Positions 18,704 through 26,769 of a stretch of 64,000 nucleotides of DNA are shown here, piece by piece. Source of the DNA: Pseudoduganella danionis (GTDB lineage: Bacteria > Pseudomonadota > Gammaproteobacteria > Burkholderiales > Burkholderiaceae_D); contig NZ_WNKW01000003.1 of assembly GCF_009720775.1 (NCBI RefSeq), positions 64,028 to 128,027 on the forward strand, written 5' to 3'. The translations under genes were made by a program, and so were the position numbers. The notes below the pieces were generated by a model. That model did not search any database and had not been told where the DNA came from. It saw only the letters and a list, made by a program, of their open reading frames with translations. Within the stretch, counting starts at the first letter, position 1. Each line of letters starts with the position of its first letter.

Positions 18704-19305
18704 AGCTCCACCTCGGCCGGTGCCAGTATGCTGGCGTCATGGGCTTCTGCCAGTTTGGGCAGACGCACGCTGGTGGCGCGCCAGCCGCGGTGGCTCAGCG
18801 CGCCGCGGAAGGGAGCGCTGCCCACCACGTTGCCGGTCAGGCGCACGGTCGCGGCGTCGAAGCCGGCTTCGAGCACGATGCGGCTGCCTTCGGATTCGCT
18901 GCGTACGGGTTCGATGCTGAAGTGCTCGCGCAGCACTTTGTTGCAGCCTTCGTGCACCACGCGGGCAGCGGCGCCGATGTCGGCGTCCGAGTAGGCGGTC
19001 AGATTTTCCTGCGTGAAGTCGATCAGGCGCGCTTCGCGCTGGAACAGCGTCAGCAACTGCAGGGCGGCGTCTGGTGTGGCTTCGCGCAGCACGATAGGCG
19101 CTGGCGCAGGTGCAGGGGCGGCGACCGGTGCCGGAGCAGGTGCAGGGACGGGCGCAGCGACTGGGGCGGAAACTGGCGCAAAAGCAGGCGCGCGGTCGAT
19201 ATCGCGCAGGCGCGCCGCATAGTCAGCATCGGACAGGGCGCGGAAGAAGGCGCCGATGGCGATGGAAATCCGGCTGGCGAAAGACGGCTGGGCTTGAGTG
19301 TTCAT
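18700..19305 (-). CDS. DUF2760 family protein, first gene of the Hsp70 operon
   Basis: The 201-residue product has an N-terminal segment rich in basic and aromatic residues (SRISIAIGAFFRALSDADY), then a low-complexity Ala/Pro/Val linker of about 35 residues (around 40-75), then a conserved domain ending in ILAPAEVEL, a typical end of DUF2760 proteins. Family function is unknown. DUF2760 genes are known beside hsp70-like genes, which supports a cochaperone or adaptor role (inference). ATG 19305 is chosen because an upstream in-frame GTG at 19425 would add 40 residues of non-conserved sequence. Ribosome-site support is weak for both. A LexA box lies about 165 bases upstream. Confidence 0.78.
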   Translation of the reverse strand: MNTQAQPSFASRISIAIGAFFRALSDADYAARLRDIDRAPAFAPVSAPVAAPVPAPAPAPVAAPAPAPAPIVLREATPDAALQLLTLFQREARLIDFTQENLTAYSDADIGAAARVVHEGCNKVLREHFSIEPVRSESEGSRIVLEAGFDAATVRLTGNVVGSAPFRGALSHRGWRATSVRLPKLAEAHDASILAPAEVEL

Positions 19306-19467
19306 GGTTAGGCTCGCATAGGTGGTCTGGCGTGGGGGCGCGCTGGGCGCAGGGATCAACCATAGCCCCGAAAGGCGAGCATGATACCAGCTTGGCTCAG
19401 GGCACCCAAGAAGGTGGCGCCGCACGTTTGATTTTTCGCTTGATAGCTTGAGGATCGGCGTCTAAAA

Positions 19468-19487
19468 TACTGTATAAAAATACAGTA
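19468..19487 (-). promoter_or_regulatory. LexA (SOS) box, perfect palindrome
   Basis: The 16-base core CTGTATAAAAATACAG (19470-19485) matches the CTGT-N8-ACAG LexA operator used in gamma- and betaproteobacteria, including the inner AT pairs of the extended consensus CTGTAT-N4-ATACAG. Symmetry extends outward to TACTGT/ACAGTA and beyond into flanking A/T bases. Genes on both sides run to the left, so the only gene start it can control is the DUF2760-Hsp70 operon, whose first ATG is about 165 bases away. The long spacing is a caveat, and no clear -35/-10 pair could be assigned. Confidence 0.75.
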
Positions 19488-19595
19488 TTTTATTATTCTG
19501 AGCCAGTCGGAACGCTGGGTAGAGTCGGGAGGTGGAGGGGGGCAGCAGGGGGCGGGGCAGCGCAAGCTGTGCTGTCCCGCGATGAAGTTACGTGT

Positions 19596-20186
19596 TTATG
19601 CAGCTTGCTTGCCAGCTTTGCGACGTGCAGCCACACCGATCAAACCCAGCCCGGCCAGCATAAGGGCATAGGTTTCTGGTTCTGGTACTGCGCTAACGTC
19701 AGAGCTGGAAAACACGACGTCCGATGAGGATTCGAGAGTGACATCGCCTAGCGTGCTGCTGATGTTCTTAAACTGATCGAGCGCAAAGATGTCCGTGCCT
19801 GCTACCGAAAATACCGAATTGAGGCTGCTGATAGGCGTGAGCACGCGGAAGTCGAATAGATCGAGACCGCCCAGGCTTTCGGAGCGGCTGAAATAGACGA
19901 TGGTAGTGCCTGCCAGACCGACGCGGGTGGCAATGTTCAGAGTGGCTGTGCCCAAGCCGCTGATGGCGATCTGGGCGCTGGCAAGTGGATCGATCAGGTC
20001 AGGACTGCTAGCGGCATCGCCTATGAAGCTGATATCGAAGGCCTGATTGCTAAAGGTATTGCCGCCTATGCTGCCGGAGCCCGTACCTTTAATTTCATAT
20101 TTCATTGGAGCGGCGAAGGCGTTGGCGGTACAGGCCAGAGTCAGTGTGGTTGCTGCGGCAAGTGCTATTTTTTTTACGAAGTTCAT
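19596..20186 (-). CDS. PEP-CTERM sorting-domain exported protein
   Basis: The 196-residue product has a signal peptide (residues 1-25, ending NAFAAP), a beta-rich middle without a recognised domain, and a C-terminal PEP-CTERM signal: VPEPETYALML, a hydrophobic helix (AGLGLIGVAA) and a basic tail (RRKAGK). Such proteins are processed by an exosortase (EpsH/XrtA family), usually in species that make exopolysaccharide. No exosortase gene lies in this window. The gene is monocistronic and divergent from the radical SAM gene. Confidence 0.9.
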   Translation of the reverse strand: MNFVKKIALAAATTLTLACTANAFAAPMKYEIKGTGSGSIGGNTFSNQAFDISFIGDAASSPDLIDPLASAQIAISGLGTATLNIATRVGLAGTTIVYFSRSESLGGLDLFDFRVLTPISSLNSVFSVAGTDIFALDQFKNISSTLGDVTLESSSDVVFSSSDVSAVPEPETYALMLAGLGLIGVAARRKAGKQAA

Positions 20187-20344
20187 GATTTTCCCCGGGA
20201 GTTGATAGGTCGTTATAAAAATCGTGCGTGCAATTTCTTTTATTGCAACTTACTTTACATAATATCATTGAAAAGTCACTTTCCAATCTATAGTTTCTAT
20301 TTCGATAATGAGTCTGGTTGGGTTATTACAACGCAGGAGGGGAC
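20187..20344. promoter_or_regulatory. AT-rich divergent region between PEP-CTERM and radical SAM genes
   Basis: This 158-base stretch is clearly more AT-rich than its surroundings and must hold promoters for both flanking genes. No single -35/-10 pair stands out. The strong ribosome site GGAGGGGA precedes the ATG at 20345. Confidence 0.4.
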
Positions 20345-21505
20345 ATGTCCCATGATGAAAACAACCAGTCGCAGGTGATGCTGCCGCCGCCCTCGCTCAA
20401 AGGGCAAAAAGGGCGCGGTGCGGTGACGAATCTGCAGGGGCGGTTCGAGGTGCAACAGCGCGCGCCGTATGATGATGGCTGGGAGCATGAGCAAGATGGC
20501 GAGCCGGCGTCGCCATGGAAAACCCAGGTGACGGATGAATACTGCAAATCGATATTGAGCCGTAACCAGTCGCCGGATCTGCCATTCAGCGTCTCGCTCA
20601 ATCCCTATCGCGGTTGCGAGCATGGCTGCATTTATTGCTATGCGCGGCCCACCCACAGTTATCTGGGCCTGTCGCCCGGCATGGATTTCGAAAGCAAGAT
20701 TTTCGCCAAGGTCAATGCGCCGGAGATGCTGCGGCGCGAATTGGCCAAGGCGGGTTATGAGCCGCAGGCGATAGCGCTAGGTGTGAATACGGATGCCTAC
20801 CAGCCATGCGAGCGCGAGCGTAAGCTGACCCGGCGCGTGCTGGAAGTGCTACAGGAGTGCCAGCATCCTGTTGGGCTGATAACCAAGTCGGCCCTGATCG
20901 AGCGCGATATCGATATTCTCGCGCCCATGGCGGCCAAGCGGCAGGCGGCCGTGGCGCTGACCCTGACGACCTTGGATTCCACGCTGGCGCGCACGCTGGA
21001 ACCCCGCGCCGCCACACCGGCCCGACGTTTGCGCACCATCCGCACGCTGACGCAAGCGGGCATACCCGTCGCAGTGAGCATCGCGCCCATCATCCCCTTT
21101 GTGACGGAGCCGGAAATCGAGCAACTGCTGGAGGCCGTGCGCGAAGCGGGTGCGCTGAGTGCGCACTACACAGTGTTGCGTCTGCCGTGGGAAGTGGCGC
21201 CTTTGTTCCAGCAATGGTTGCAGGCGCATTTTCCTGAGCGGGCCCAGCGCGTGATGAACCGCGTGCGCGATCTGCGTGGCGGCAAGGATTACGACAGCAA
21301 CTTTGGCAGCCGCATGCGTGGCGAAGGCGTATGGGCGGACATGATACGCCAGCGCTTCAAGATCGCCAGTGCGCGCCTGGGCTTAGGCGGGCACAGCAGC
21401 CGTTTTCATGAAATGGATACGAGCCAGTTCACGCGGCCGCTGGTGGTGCCGCCGCTGGGCGCGCTGGCGCGGCCCACTGAGACAGGGCAGCTCGATCTTT
21501 TCTGA
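20345..21505 (+). CDS. PA0069 family radical SAM protein
   Basis: The 386-residue product carries the radical SAM cluster motif CEHGCIYCY near residue 95, embedded in NPYRGCEHGC, as in the PA0069/spore photoproduct lyase-like family. It also has a TIM-barrel-like body (ALGVNTDAYQP, LITKSALIERD, VSIAPIIPFV). These proteins bind a [4Fe-4S] cluster and cleave S-adenosylmethionine to a radical. The specific reaction of this family is not established. ATG 20345 follows AGGAGGGGA closely. It stands alone on its strand. Confidence 0.88.
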   Translation: MSHDENNQSQVMLPPPSLKGQKGRGAVTNLQGRFEVQQRAPYDDGWEHEQDGEPASPWKTQVTDEYCKSILSRNQSPDLPFSVSLNPYRGCEHGCIYCYARPTHSYLGLSPGMDFESKIFAKVNAPEMLRRELAKAGYEPQAIALGVNTDAYQPCERERKLTRRVLEVLQECQHPVGLITKSALIERDIDILAPMAAKRQAAVALTLTTLDSTLARTLEPRAATPARRLRTIRTLTQAGIPVAVSIAPIIPFVTEPEIEQLLEAVREAGALSAHYTVLRLPWEVAPLFQQWLQAHFPERAQRVMNRVRDLRGGKDYDSNFGSRMRGEGVWADMIRQRFKIASARLGLGGHSSRFHEMDTSQFTRPLVVPPLGALARPTETGQLDLF

Positions 21506-21573
21506 AGGAGCGCCAGAGTGCGCAGGCTGTTCCGGGATGGCGTTAGTGCCGCGGGCTGGCGTGGTTCGATGGT

Positions 21574-22146
21574 TCAGTCTGCTTTGTCGAAACTGGCCAG
21601 ATGCTGTTCGATGGCGAACACATGCGGATCGCTATGGCCCATTTCGCGCAGCGCATGCGCGAGCAGGTTGAGGTAGTCCGCATTCGGGCCGCTGGGGCCG
21701 GCCGAGCTGGCGATGTGACGGGCGATTTCCAGCTCGCTGGCGGCGCCGAGGTAGGCGTCGTTATCGGGCATGGCGATGTACACGAGGCCTAGTTCACTAT
21801 GGCCATCGGCAAAAGTAATGGGGGTAGCCAGACGCAGATAGCCGTTCTTTTCGCGATGATCGAGATGGGCGAACACTTCGGGCGTAATCAGGTAAGCCAT
21901 GCCGTGGCAAGTGGCGCCCGCATGTTCGATCAGCGTGACCACGCGGCCCGGCGCTTCGGGCGTGCCGCGGTGGTCATGCGAGCCTTGCCAGAAGCGCCGC
22001 GTCCAGCCGCTGATGCTGGCAGGGCGCCGTTCCAGATATGGAAAATCGGCCTTGTAGATCAGGGAGCCGTAGCCGAATAGCCAGACACTGTGGTGGCCGT
22101 CGAAGTGATCCATCTGCTGGTTGATGGCGATGGTGTTTGTAGTCAT
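21574..22146 (-). CDS. ChaC-like gamma-glutamylcyclotransferase
   Basis: The 190-residue product has the family's substrate-binding opening VWLFGYGSLIYK, the central GSHDHRGTPEAPGRVVTL and the Glu-containing segment HLDHREKNGY that provides the catalytic acid. ChaC enzymes release 5-oxoproline from glutathione. ATG 22146 is chosen because the longer frame upstream lies within the LysR gene and lacks family similarity. It starts 7 bases after the lysR stop on the same strand, so they may be cotranscribed. Confidence 0.82.
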   Translation of the reverse strand: MTTNTIAINQQMDHFDGHHSVWLFGYGSLIYKADFPYLERRPASISGWTRRFWQGSHDHRGTPEAPGRVVTLIEHAGATCHGMAYLITPEVFAHLDHREKNGYLRLATPITFADGHSELGLVYIAMPDNDAYLGAASELEIARHIASSAGPSGPNADYLNLLAHALREMGHSDPHVFAIEQHLASFDKAD

Positions 22147-22153
22147 AGCGAGT

Positions 22154-23068
22154 TCAGCCTTGCGGCACATTCCATTCGTGGGCAGCGGCAAACTCCTGCA
22201 GGAAATTGACGAAGCTTTCGGCAGCAGGCGACAGTGCCCGGGCATTACGGGTGTAGACAAAGAAACGGCGCGTCAGCGACGGCGATTCCAGCGTGCGCAT
22301 GCGCAGGCCGTATAGCTGCACCATCTTTTCTGCGTAAGGCAGACAGACGGTGATGCCCAGCCGCGCGTGCACCATGGCCAGCGCCGTCGTCATGAACGTC
22401 ACTTCATTGTAGGGTGTGATGGACTGTTCGCGGAAGGAAGCGTGCATGTCGCGCAACAGCCGTTCCGTGAACTGGCCCTGCAGCGAAATCATGGGGTAGT
22501 CGATCACGTCGGTCCAGGTGATGCGTTCTAGCTGGTCGAGCGGGTGGTCGGGCGGAAACACCACGACGAAAGGCATTTCGAATAGCTGCTGGGCTTCGAT
22601 CTCGGTGGCGGCATCGCGCTCGGGGCCGATGCCGAAGTCGGTTTCGCCGCTGAACACGCGCGCTGCCACCAGCTCTACCGGACTATCGGCCAGCAGCACC
22701 TGCACATCGGAATAGCGCGCGCGGTAGGCAGCGATCACTTCCGGTAGTAGAGTACAGGACAGCATCTGCGGCGCGGCGATGCGCACCGAGCCCTGTTTGA
22801 GCGCGCGCCGTTTGGCGATGTCGCCCATGGCGCGGTCCAGATCCTGCAGTATCTTGTCGAACAGCGGCGTCAGTTCGCGCCCCAGTTCGGATAGCTGGGC
22901 CTTGCGTGTGGTGCGTTCGACCACGCGCACGCCGAGTAGCTGTTCCAGTTCCTTGATCTGACCGCTCAGCGCCGACTGGGTCACGTTCAGGTGCTCGGCG
23001 GCCAGCGTGAAGCTGCCTGTCTTGGCCACGGCCACGAGGGCGCGCATCTGGCGTAAATTGGGATTCAT
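22154..23068 (-). CDS. LysR-family transcriptional regulator, probable regulator of the adjacent aromatic cluster
   Basis: The 304-residue product has an N-terminal winged helix-turn-helix (residues 1-62: MRALVAVAKTGSFTLAAEHL, NVTQSALSGQIKELEQLLG) and a C-terminal periplasmic-binding-type effector domain. It is divergent from the VOC/FAH/MFS/MAI cluster with an 89-base shared control region, the classic arrangement for a LysR activator and its target operon. The inducer is unknown, but an aromatic acid is likely from context (inference). ATG 23068 places the DNA-binding domain at the expected position. Confidence 0.88.
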   Translation of the reverse strand: MNPNLRQMRALVAVAKTGSFTLAAEHLNVTQSALSGQIKELEQLLGVRVVERTTRKAQLSELGRELTPLFDKILQDLDRAMGDIAKRRALKQGSVRIAAPQMLSCTLLPEVIAAYRARYSDVQVLLADSPVELVAARVFSGETDFGIGPERDAATEIEAQQLFEMPFVVVFPPDHPLDQLERITWTDVIDYPMISLQGQFTERLLRDMHASFREQSITPYNEVTFMTTALAMVHARLGITVCLPYAEKMVQLYGLRMRTLESPSLTRRFFVYTRNARALSPAAESFVNFLQEFAAAHEWNVPQG

Positions 23069-23157
23069 CGGAAAATCTGATAAATGAGGTGAGAAATACT
23101 GTTTGTATGATATCTGAATTTGGCTTTTAATGGCGCATGTCCTAGTTGGAGGCAATC
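23069..23157. promoter_or_regulatory. LysR/aromatic-cluster divergent control region
   Basis: This region is AT-rich and contains the short inverted repeat ATAC-N5-GTAT (23096-23108) and a repeated ATCTGA element (near 23074 and 23112). These could be LysR-type half-sites, but a clean T-N11-A motif was not identified. A good ribosome site, TTGGAGG, precedes ATG 23158. Confidence 0.4.
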
Positions 23158-23694
23158 ATGAAAATCAAGCAAGTACACCACGTCGCCTACCGCTGCATCG
23201 ACGCTAAACAGACTGTCGAGTGGTATGGCAAGCACCTCAATATGAACTTCGTTCTGGCCATCGCCGAGAACGAAGTTCCGTCCACCAAGGCACCGGACCC
23301 GTATATGCACGTGTTCCTCGATGCCGGCAATGGCAATATCCTGGCGTTCTTCGAACTGCCGACCCAGCCACCGATGGACCGCGACCGCAACACCCCGAAC
23401 TGGGTGCAGCATCTGGCGCTGGAAGTGGAGTCCATGGACGAACTGCTGGCGGCCAAAGAGCGTCTGGTGGCGGCCGGTATCGATGTGATCGGCCCCGTCA
23501 ATCACACGATATTCAAATCGATCTACTTCTTCGACCCCAATGGCCACCGGCTGGAACTGGCGGCCAACACGGGCACGCCGGAGATGATGGAGCGCCTCGA
23601 CGCCGTCAAATGGGAAATGCTGGAAGAATGGGCACAGACCCGCAAAGCACCGAAACACGCCGCGTGGATGCACGCACCGGAGGCCAAGGCATGA
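23158..23694 (+). CDS. VOC-superfamily (glyoxalase/dioxygenase fold) enzyme
   Basis: The 178-residue product is a single vicinal-oxygen-chelate protein. Likely metal ligands are the His of VHHVAYRC near residue 6, the His of WVQHLALEVE near 87 and the Glu of GHRLELAAN near 137. VOC proteins include ring-cleaving dioxygenases, glyoxalases and isomerases. At this size it is half of a typical 4-hydroxyphenylpyruvate or extradiol dioxygenase. The next gene, encoding a fumarylacetoacetate hydrolase-like protein, overlaps its stop by 4 bases, which ties it to an aromatic pathway. The exact substrate is unknown. Confidence 0.75.
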   Translation: MKIKQVHHVAYRCIDAKQTVEWYGKHLNMNFVLAIAENEVPSTKAPDPYMHVFLDAGNGNILAFFELPTQPPMDRDRNTPNWVQHLALEVESMDELLAAKERLVAAGIDVIGPVNHTIFKSIYFFDPNGHRLELAANTGTPEMMERLDAVKWEMLEEWAQTRKAPKHAAWMHAPEAKA

Positions 23695-24710
23695 AACTCG
23701 CAACACTGAAAGACGGCAGCCGTGACGGCCGCCTGGTCGTGGTTAGCCGCGATCTGTCGCGTTACCAGCACGTACCGAAAATCGCTGCCACCATGCAGCA
23801 CGCACTCGATAACTGGGAGCTGGTCGCGCCGCGGCTGGAACAGGTGTATGCCGCGCTGAACGCGGGCGAACTGCTGGATACCCAGCCGTTTGACCAGAGC
23901 TTCTGCCACTCGCCGCTGCCGCGCGCCTACCAGTGGGCCGATGGTTCGGCCTATATCAACCACGTGGAGCTGGTGCGCAAAGCCCGTAATGCGGAAGTGC
24001 CAGCCTCGTTCTATTCGGACCCGCTGATGTATCAGGGCGGCTCGGATAGCTTCGTCGGTCCGCGTGATCCCGTGTATGCGCTGTCGGAAGAGTGGGGCAT
24101 CGATCTGGAAGCCGAAGTGGCCGTGATTACTGGCGACGTGCGCATGGGCGCGAGCCTGGACGATAGTGCCAAGGCCATCCGGCTGGTGATGCTGGTGAAT
24201 GATGTCTCGCTGCGCAACCTGATTCCTAACGAACTGGCCAAAGGCTTCGGCTTCTTCCAGTCCAAGCCAGCCAGTGCCTTCTCGCCGGTGGCCGTCACGC
24301 CGGATGAACTGGGCGCACACTGGGCCGACTGCAAAGTGCATCTGCCGCTGCTGGTGGAACTCAATCACCGACCGTTCGGCAAACCGAATGCGGGCGAAGA
24401 CATGACCTTCAATTTCGCCCAGCTGGTAGCGCACGCTGCCACCACGCGCGAGCTGGTGGCAGGTACCATCATCGGTTCCGGCACGGTGTCCAACAAGCAG
24501 GGCAACCTGCATGGCTCCAGCATCGAAAACGGCGGTGTGGGCTATTGCTGTCTGGCCGAAGTGCGTATGTACGAAACCATCGAAACGGGCAAGCCGCAAA
24601 CCAGCTATCTACACTTCGGCGACACCGTGCGCATCGAAATGCACGATGGCCAGGGCAGCAGCATATTCGGTGCGATCGAACAGACCATCACCCATTACTC
24701 GGAACGTTAA
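23691..24710 (+). CDS. Fumarylacetoacetate hydrolase family protein
   Basis: The 339-residue product is of the FAH superfamily. The acidic metal-binding residues lie in EEWGIDLEAEVAVITGDV, and the C-terminal segment VAGTIIGSGTVSNKQ is typical. FAH-type enzymes cleave a C-C bond in the last step of homogentisate or gentisate breakdown. ATG 23691 lies in an ATGA overlap with the VOC stop. With the downstream maleylacetoacetate isomerase it can account for conversion of a maleyl to a fumaryl intermediate and its hydrolysis. The ring-cleaving enzyme itself is not certain. Confidence 0.85.
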   Translation: MKLATLKDGSRDGRLVVVSRDLSRYQHVPKIAATMQHALDNWELVAPRLEQVYAALNAGELLDTQPFDQSFCHSPLPRAYQWADGSAYINHVELVRKARNAEVPASFYSDPLMYQGGSDSFVGPRDPVYALSEEWGIDLEAEVAVITGDVRMGASLDDSAKAIRLVMLVNDVSLRNLIPNELAKGFGFFQSKPASAFSPVAVTPDELGAHWADCKVHLPLLVELNHRPFGKPNAGEDMTFNFAQLVAHAATTRELVAGTIIGSGTVSNKQGNLHGSSIENGGVGYCCLAEVRMYETIETGKPQTSYLHFGDTVRIEMHDGQGSSIFGAIEQTITHYSER

Positions 24711-24761
24711 TTTTCCGGTAAGCTCACTTCGCGTACCCCACGCAGAAAGGCAGCGCAGCAG

Positions 24762-26081
24762 ATGCAGTATGCACCCGTTGATATTGCGGCACTGGTCGAG
24801 CGTAATCCCATCAGCCGCTTCCAGCTCGGCGTGTATCTGCTGTGCGGCCTGTGCATCCTGATGGATGGTTTCGACGTGCAGGCCATGGGCTATGTGGCGC
24901 CGGCCATCATCCAGCAGTGGCAAGTCAGCAAAGCCAGTCTGGGGCCAGTGTTCGGCGCGGGACTGTTCGGCATGCTGGCCGGTTCGCTGTTGTTTAGCGT
25001 GCTGGCCGACAAGCTGGGCCGCCGCCCGATACTGATAGGCGCTACGCTGTTCTTCTCGGTCTGTATGCTGCTCACCCCTGCCTGCAGCACGCTGGAACAG
25101 CTGCAGTGGCTGCGCTTCATTACCGGCATAGGGCTGGGCGCCATCATGCCGAATGTGATGGCGCTGGCCGGTGAATACAGCCCGCGCCGGCGCCGCGTCA
25201 CGCTGATGATGCTGGTGTCCTGCGGCTTTACGGTGGGCGCTGTCGTGGGCGGGCTGGTAGCGGCCGCCGTGATGCCCATGTATGGCTGGCATGCGGTGTT
25301 CTACATCGGCGGCGCGCTGCCGCTGCTAATCGGCCTGCTGATGCTGTGGATGCTGCCGGAGTCCATGCAGTTCGTCATCCTTAGTGGCAAGCGCATAGAG
25401 CGGGTGGCCATTTGGCTGCGCCGCATCGATCCGGCCTTCACGCCGCAGCACGGGCAGGGTTATCTGGTGCCGCAGCAGGTCGATAGCCGGGGCTCCGTTA
25501 CCGCCCTGTTCAAGGCAGGCCGGGCCCGCACCACGCTGCTGCTGTGGCTGGTGAATTTCCTCAATCTGCTCAATCTTTACTTTCTGTCCAACTGGCTGCC
25601 GACCATCCTCAAGGATGCGGGACTGTCCACCAGCGCGGCCGTGCTGGCCGGTACCATCCTGCCCGTGGGCGGCACCATCGGCACACTGGCCATGGGCCAG
25701 TTGATTGACCGCTCCAGCTTCCGCCGCGTACTGATCCCCAGCTTCCTGCTGGCGGCTGCGGCGATTGCGCTGATCGGCCAGTCACAGCATCTGCTGGCGC
25801 TGCTGTGCGTGGCGATACTGGTCGCGGGCTTCTGCATCGTGGGCGGCCAGCCGGCCGTGAATGCGCTGGCAGCGAACTACTATCCCACCACGCTGCGTTC
25901 CACCGGCATAGGCTGGAGTCTGGGCGTGGGGCGCATCGGTTCCATCATCGGTCCTTTGCTCGGTGGAGAACTGCTGCGCATGAACTGGCCGAACAGCACC
26001 ATCTTCCTGATAGCCGCCGTGCCTGCGCTGCTGTCCGCACTCATGCTGTGGATGATGGCTACGCCTGCAGGGCAGGACTGA
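24762..26081 (+). CDS. MFS transporter, aromatic acid:H+ symporter (AAHS) type
   Basis: The 439-residue product has about 12 membrane segments. It contains the MFS loop motif near residue 85 (ADKLGRRPILIGA) and an early DGFDVQAMGY motif typical of the AAHS (PcaK/BenK-like) family, in which the Asp of DGFD is needed for transport. It probably imports the aromatic acid degraded by the neighbouring enzymes (inference). It lies 51 bases after the FAH gene on the same strand. Confidence 0.85.
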   Translation: MQYAPVDIAALVERNPISRFQLGVYLLCGLCILMDGFDVQAMGYVAPAIIQQWQVSKASLGPVFGAGLFGMLAGSLLFSVLADKLGRRPILIGATLFFSVCMLLTPACSTLEQLQWLRFITGIGLGAIMPNVMALAGEYSPRRRRVTLMMLVSCGFTVGAVVGGLVAAAVMPMYGWHAVFYIGGALPLLIGLLMLWMLPESMQFVILSGKRIERVAIWLRRIDPAFTPQHGQGYLVPQQVDSRGSVTALFKAGRARTTLLLWLVNFLNLLNLYFLSNWLPTILKDAGLSTSAAVLAGTILPVGGTIGTLAMGQLIDRSSFRRVLIPSFLLAAAAIALIGQSQHLLALLCVAILVAGFCIVGGQPAVNALAANYYPTTLRSTGIGWSLGVGRIGSIIGPLLGGELLRMNWPNSTIFLIAAVPALLSALMLWMMATPAGQD

Positions 26082-26112
26082 AACGACTAACCGAACCATT
26101 CCGGATCTGACC

Positions 26113-26757
26113 ATGAAGCTCTATACCTATTTCCGCAGTTCCGCCGCCTACCGCGTGCGCATCGCCCTGAATCTGAAAGGGCTGGCCTACGATGCCGTGC
26201 CCGTGCATCTGCTGCGCGACGGCGGCGAACATCTGCATCCGGCCTATCGCGCCGTCAATCCTGCCGGCCTGCTGCCGGCACTGGACGATGGTGGTGCGGC
26301 CATTGGCCAGTCGCTGGCCATCATCGAATATCTGGACGAGACCCGGCCAGACCTGCCGCTGCTGCCCGTCGATGCGGCCGGCCGTGCGCGTGTGCGCGCA
26401 CTGGCGCTGACCATTGCCGCCGATACTCATCCGTTGGGCAATCTGCGCGTACTCAAGTACCTGAGCGGGGTGCTGAATGTGACGGAAGAGCAGAAGCTGG
26501 CGTGGCTGCACCAGTGGATGAGTGCAGGGCTGGCCTCCTTTGAGCAGTTGCTGGCGACGGATGCGCGCACCGGCCGTTACTGCCACGGCGATACGCCCAC
26601 GCTGGCCGACTGCTGTCTGGTGCCACAGGTGTTCAATGCCCAGCGCTTCCAGCTCGATCTGAGTCCATACCCGACCATCATGCGCATCCATGCGGCCTGC
26701 GCCGAGCTGCCAGCGTTCCAGCAAGCACACCCTGCGCAGCAGCCGGACGCAGAATAA
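26113..26757 (+). CDS. maiA: Maleylacetoacetate isomerase (zeta-class glutathione transferase)
   Basis: The 214-residue product has a thioredoxin-like N-terminal domain with the zeta-class motif SSAAYRVRIALNLKG (residues 9-23) and a helical C-terminal domain. These features identify maleylacetoacetate or maleylpyruvate isomerase, which uses glutathione to isomerise the ring-cleavage product of homogentisate or gentisate before FAH-type hydrolysis. It is the last gene of the aromatic cluster, 31 bases after the transporter. Confidence 0.88.
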   Translation: MKLYTYFRSSAAYRVRIALNLKGLAYDAVPVHLLRDGGEHLHPAYRAVNPAGLLPALDDGGAAIGQSLAIIEYLDETRPDLPLLPVDAAGRARVRALALTIAADTHPLGNLRVLKYLSGVLNVTEEQKLAWLHQWMSAGLASFEQLLATDARTGRYCHGDTPTLADCCLVPQVFNAQRFQLDLSPYPTIMRIHAACAELPAFQQAHPAQQPDAE

Positions 26758-26769
26758 GACCGCGGTGGT

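Noticed and set aside
19468..19487. AT-rich palindrome read as a terminator of the PEP-CTERM gene
   Set aside because: The stem is very AT-rich and therefore weak, and the sequence is an exact LexA box, a much better explanation.
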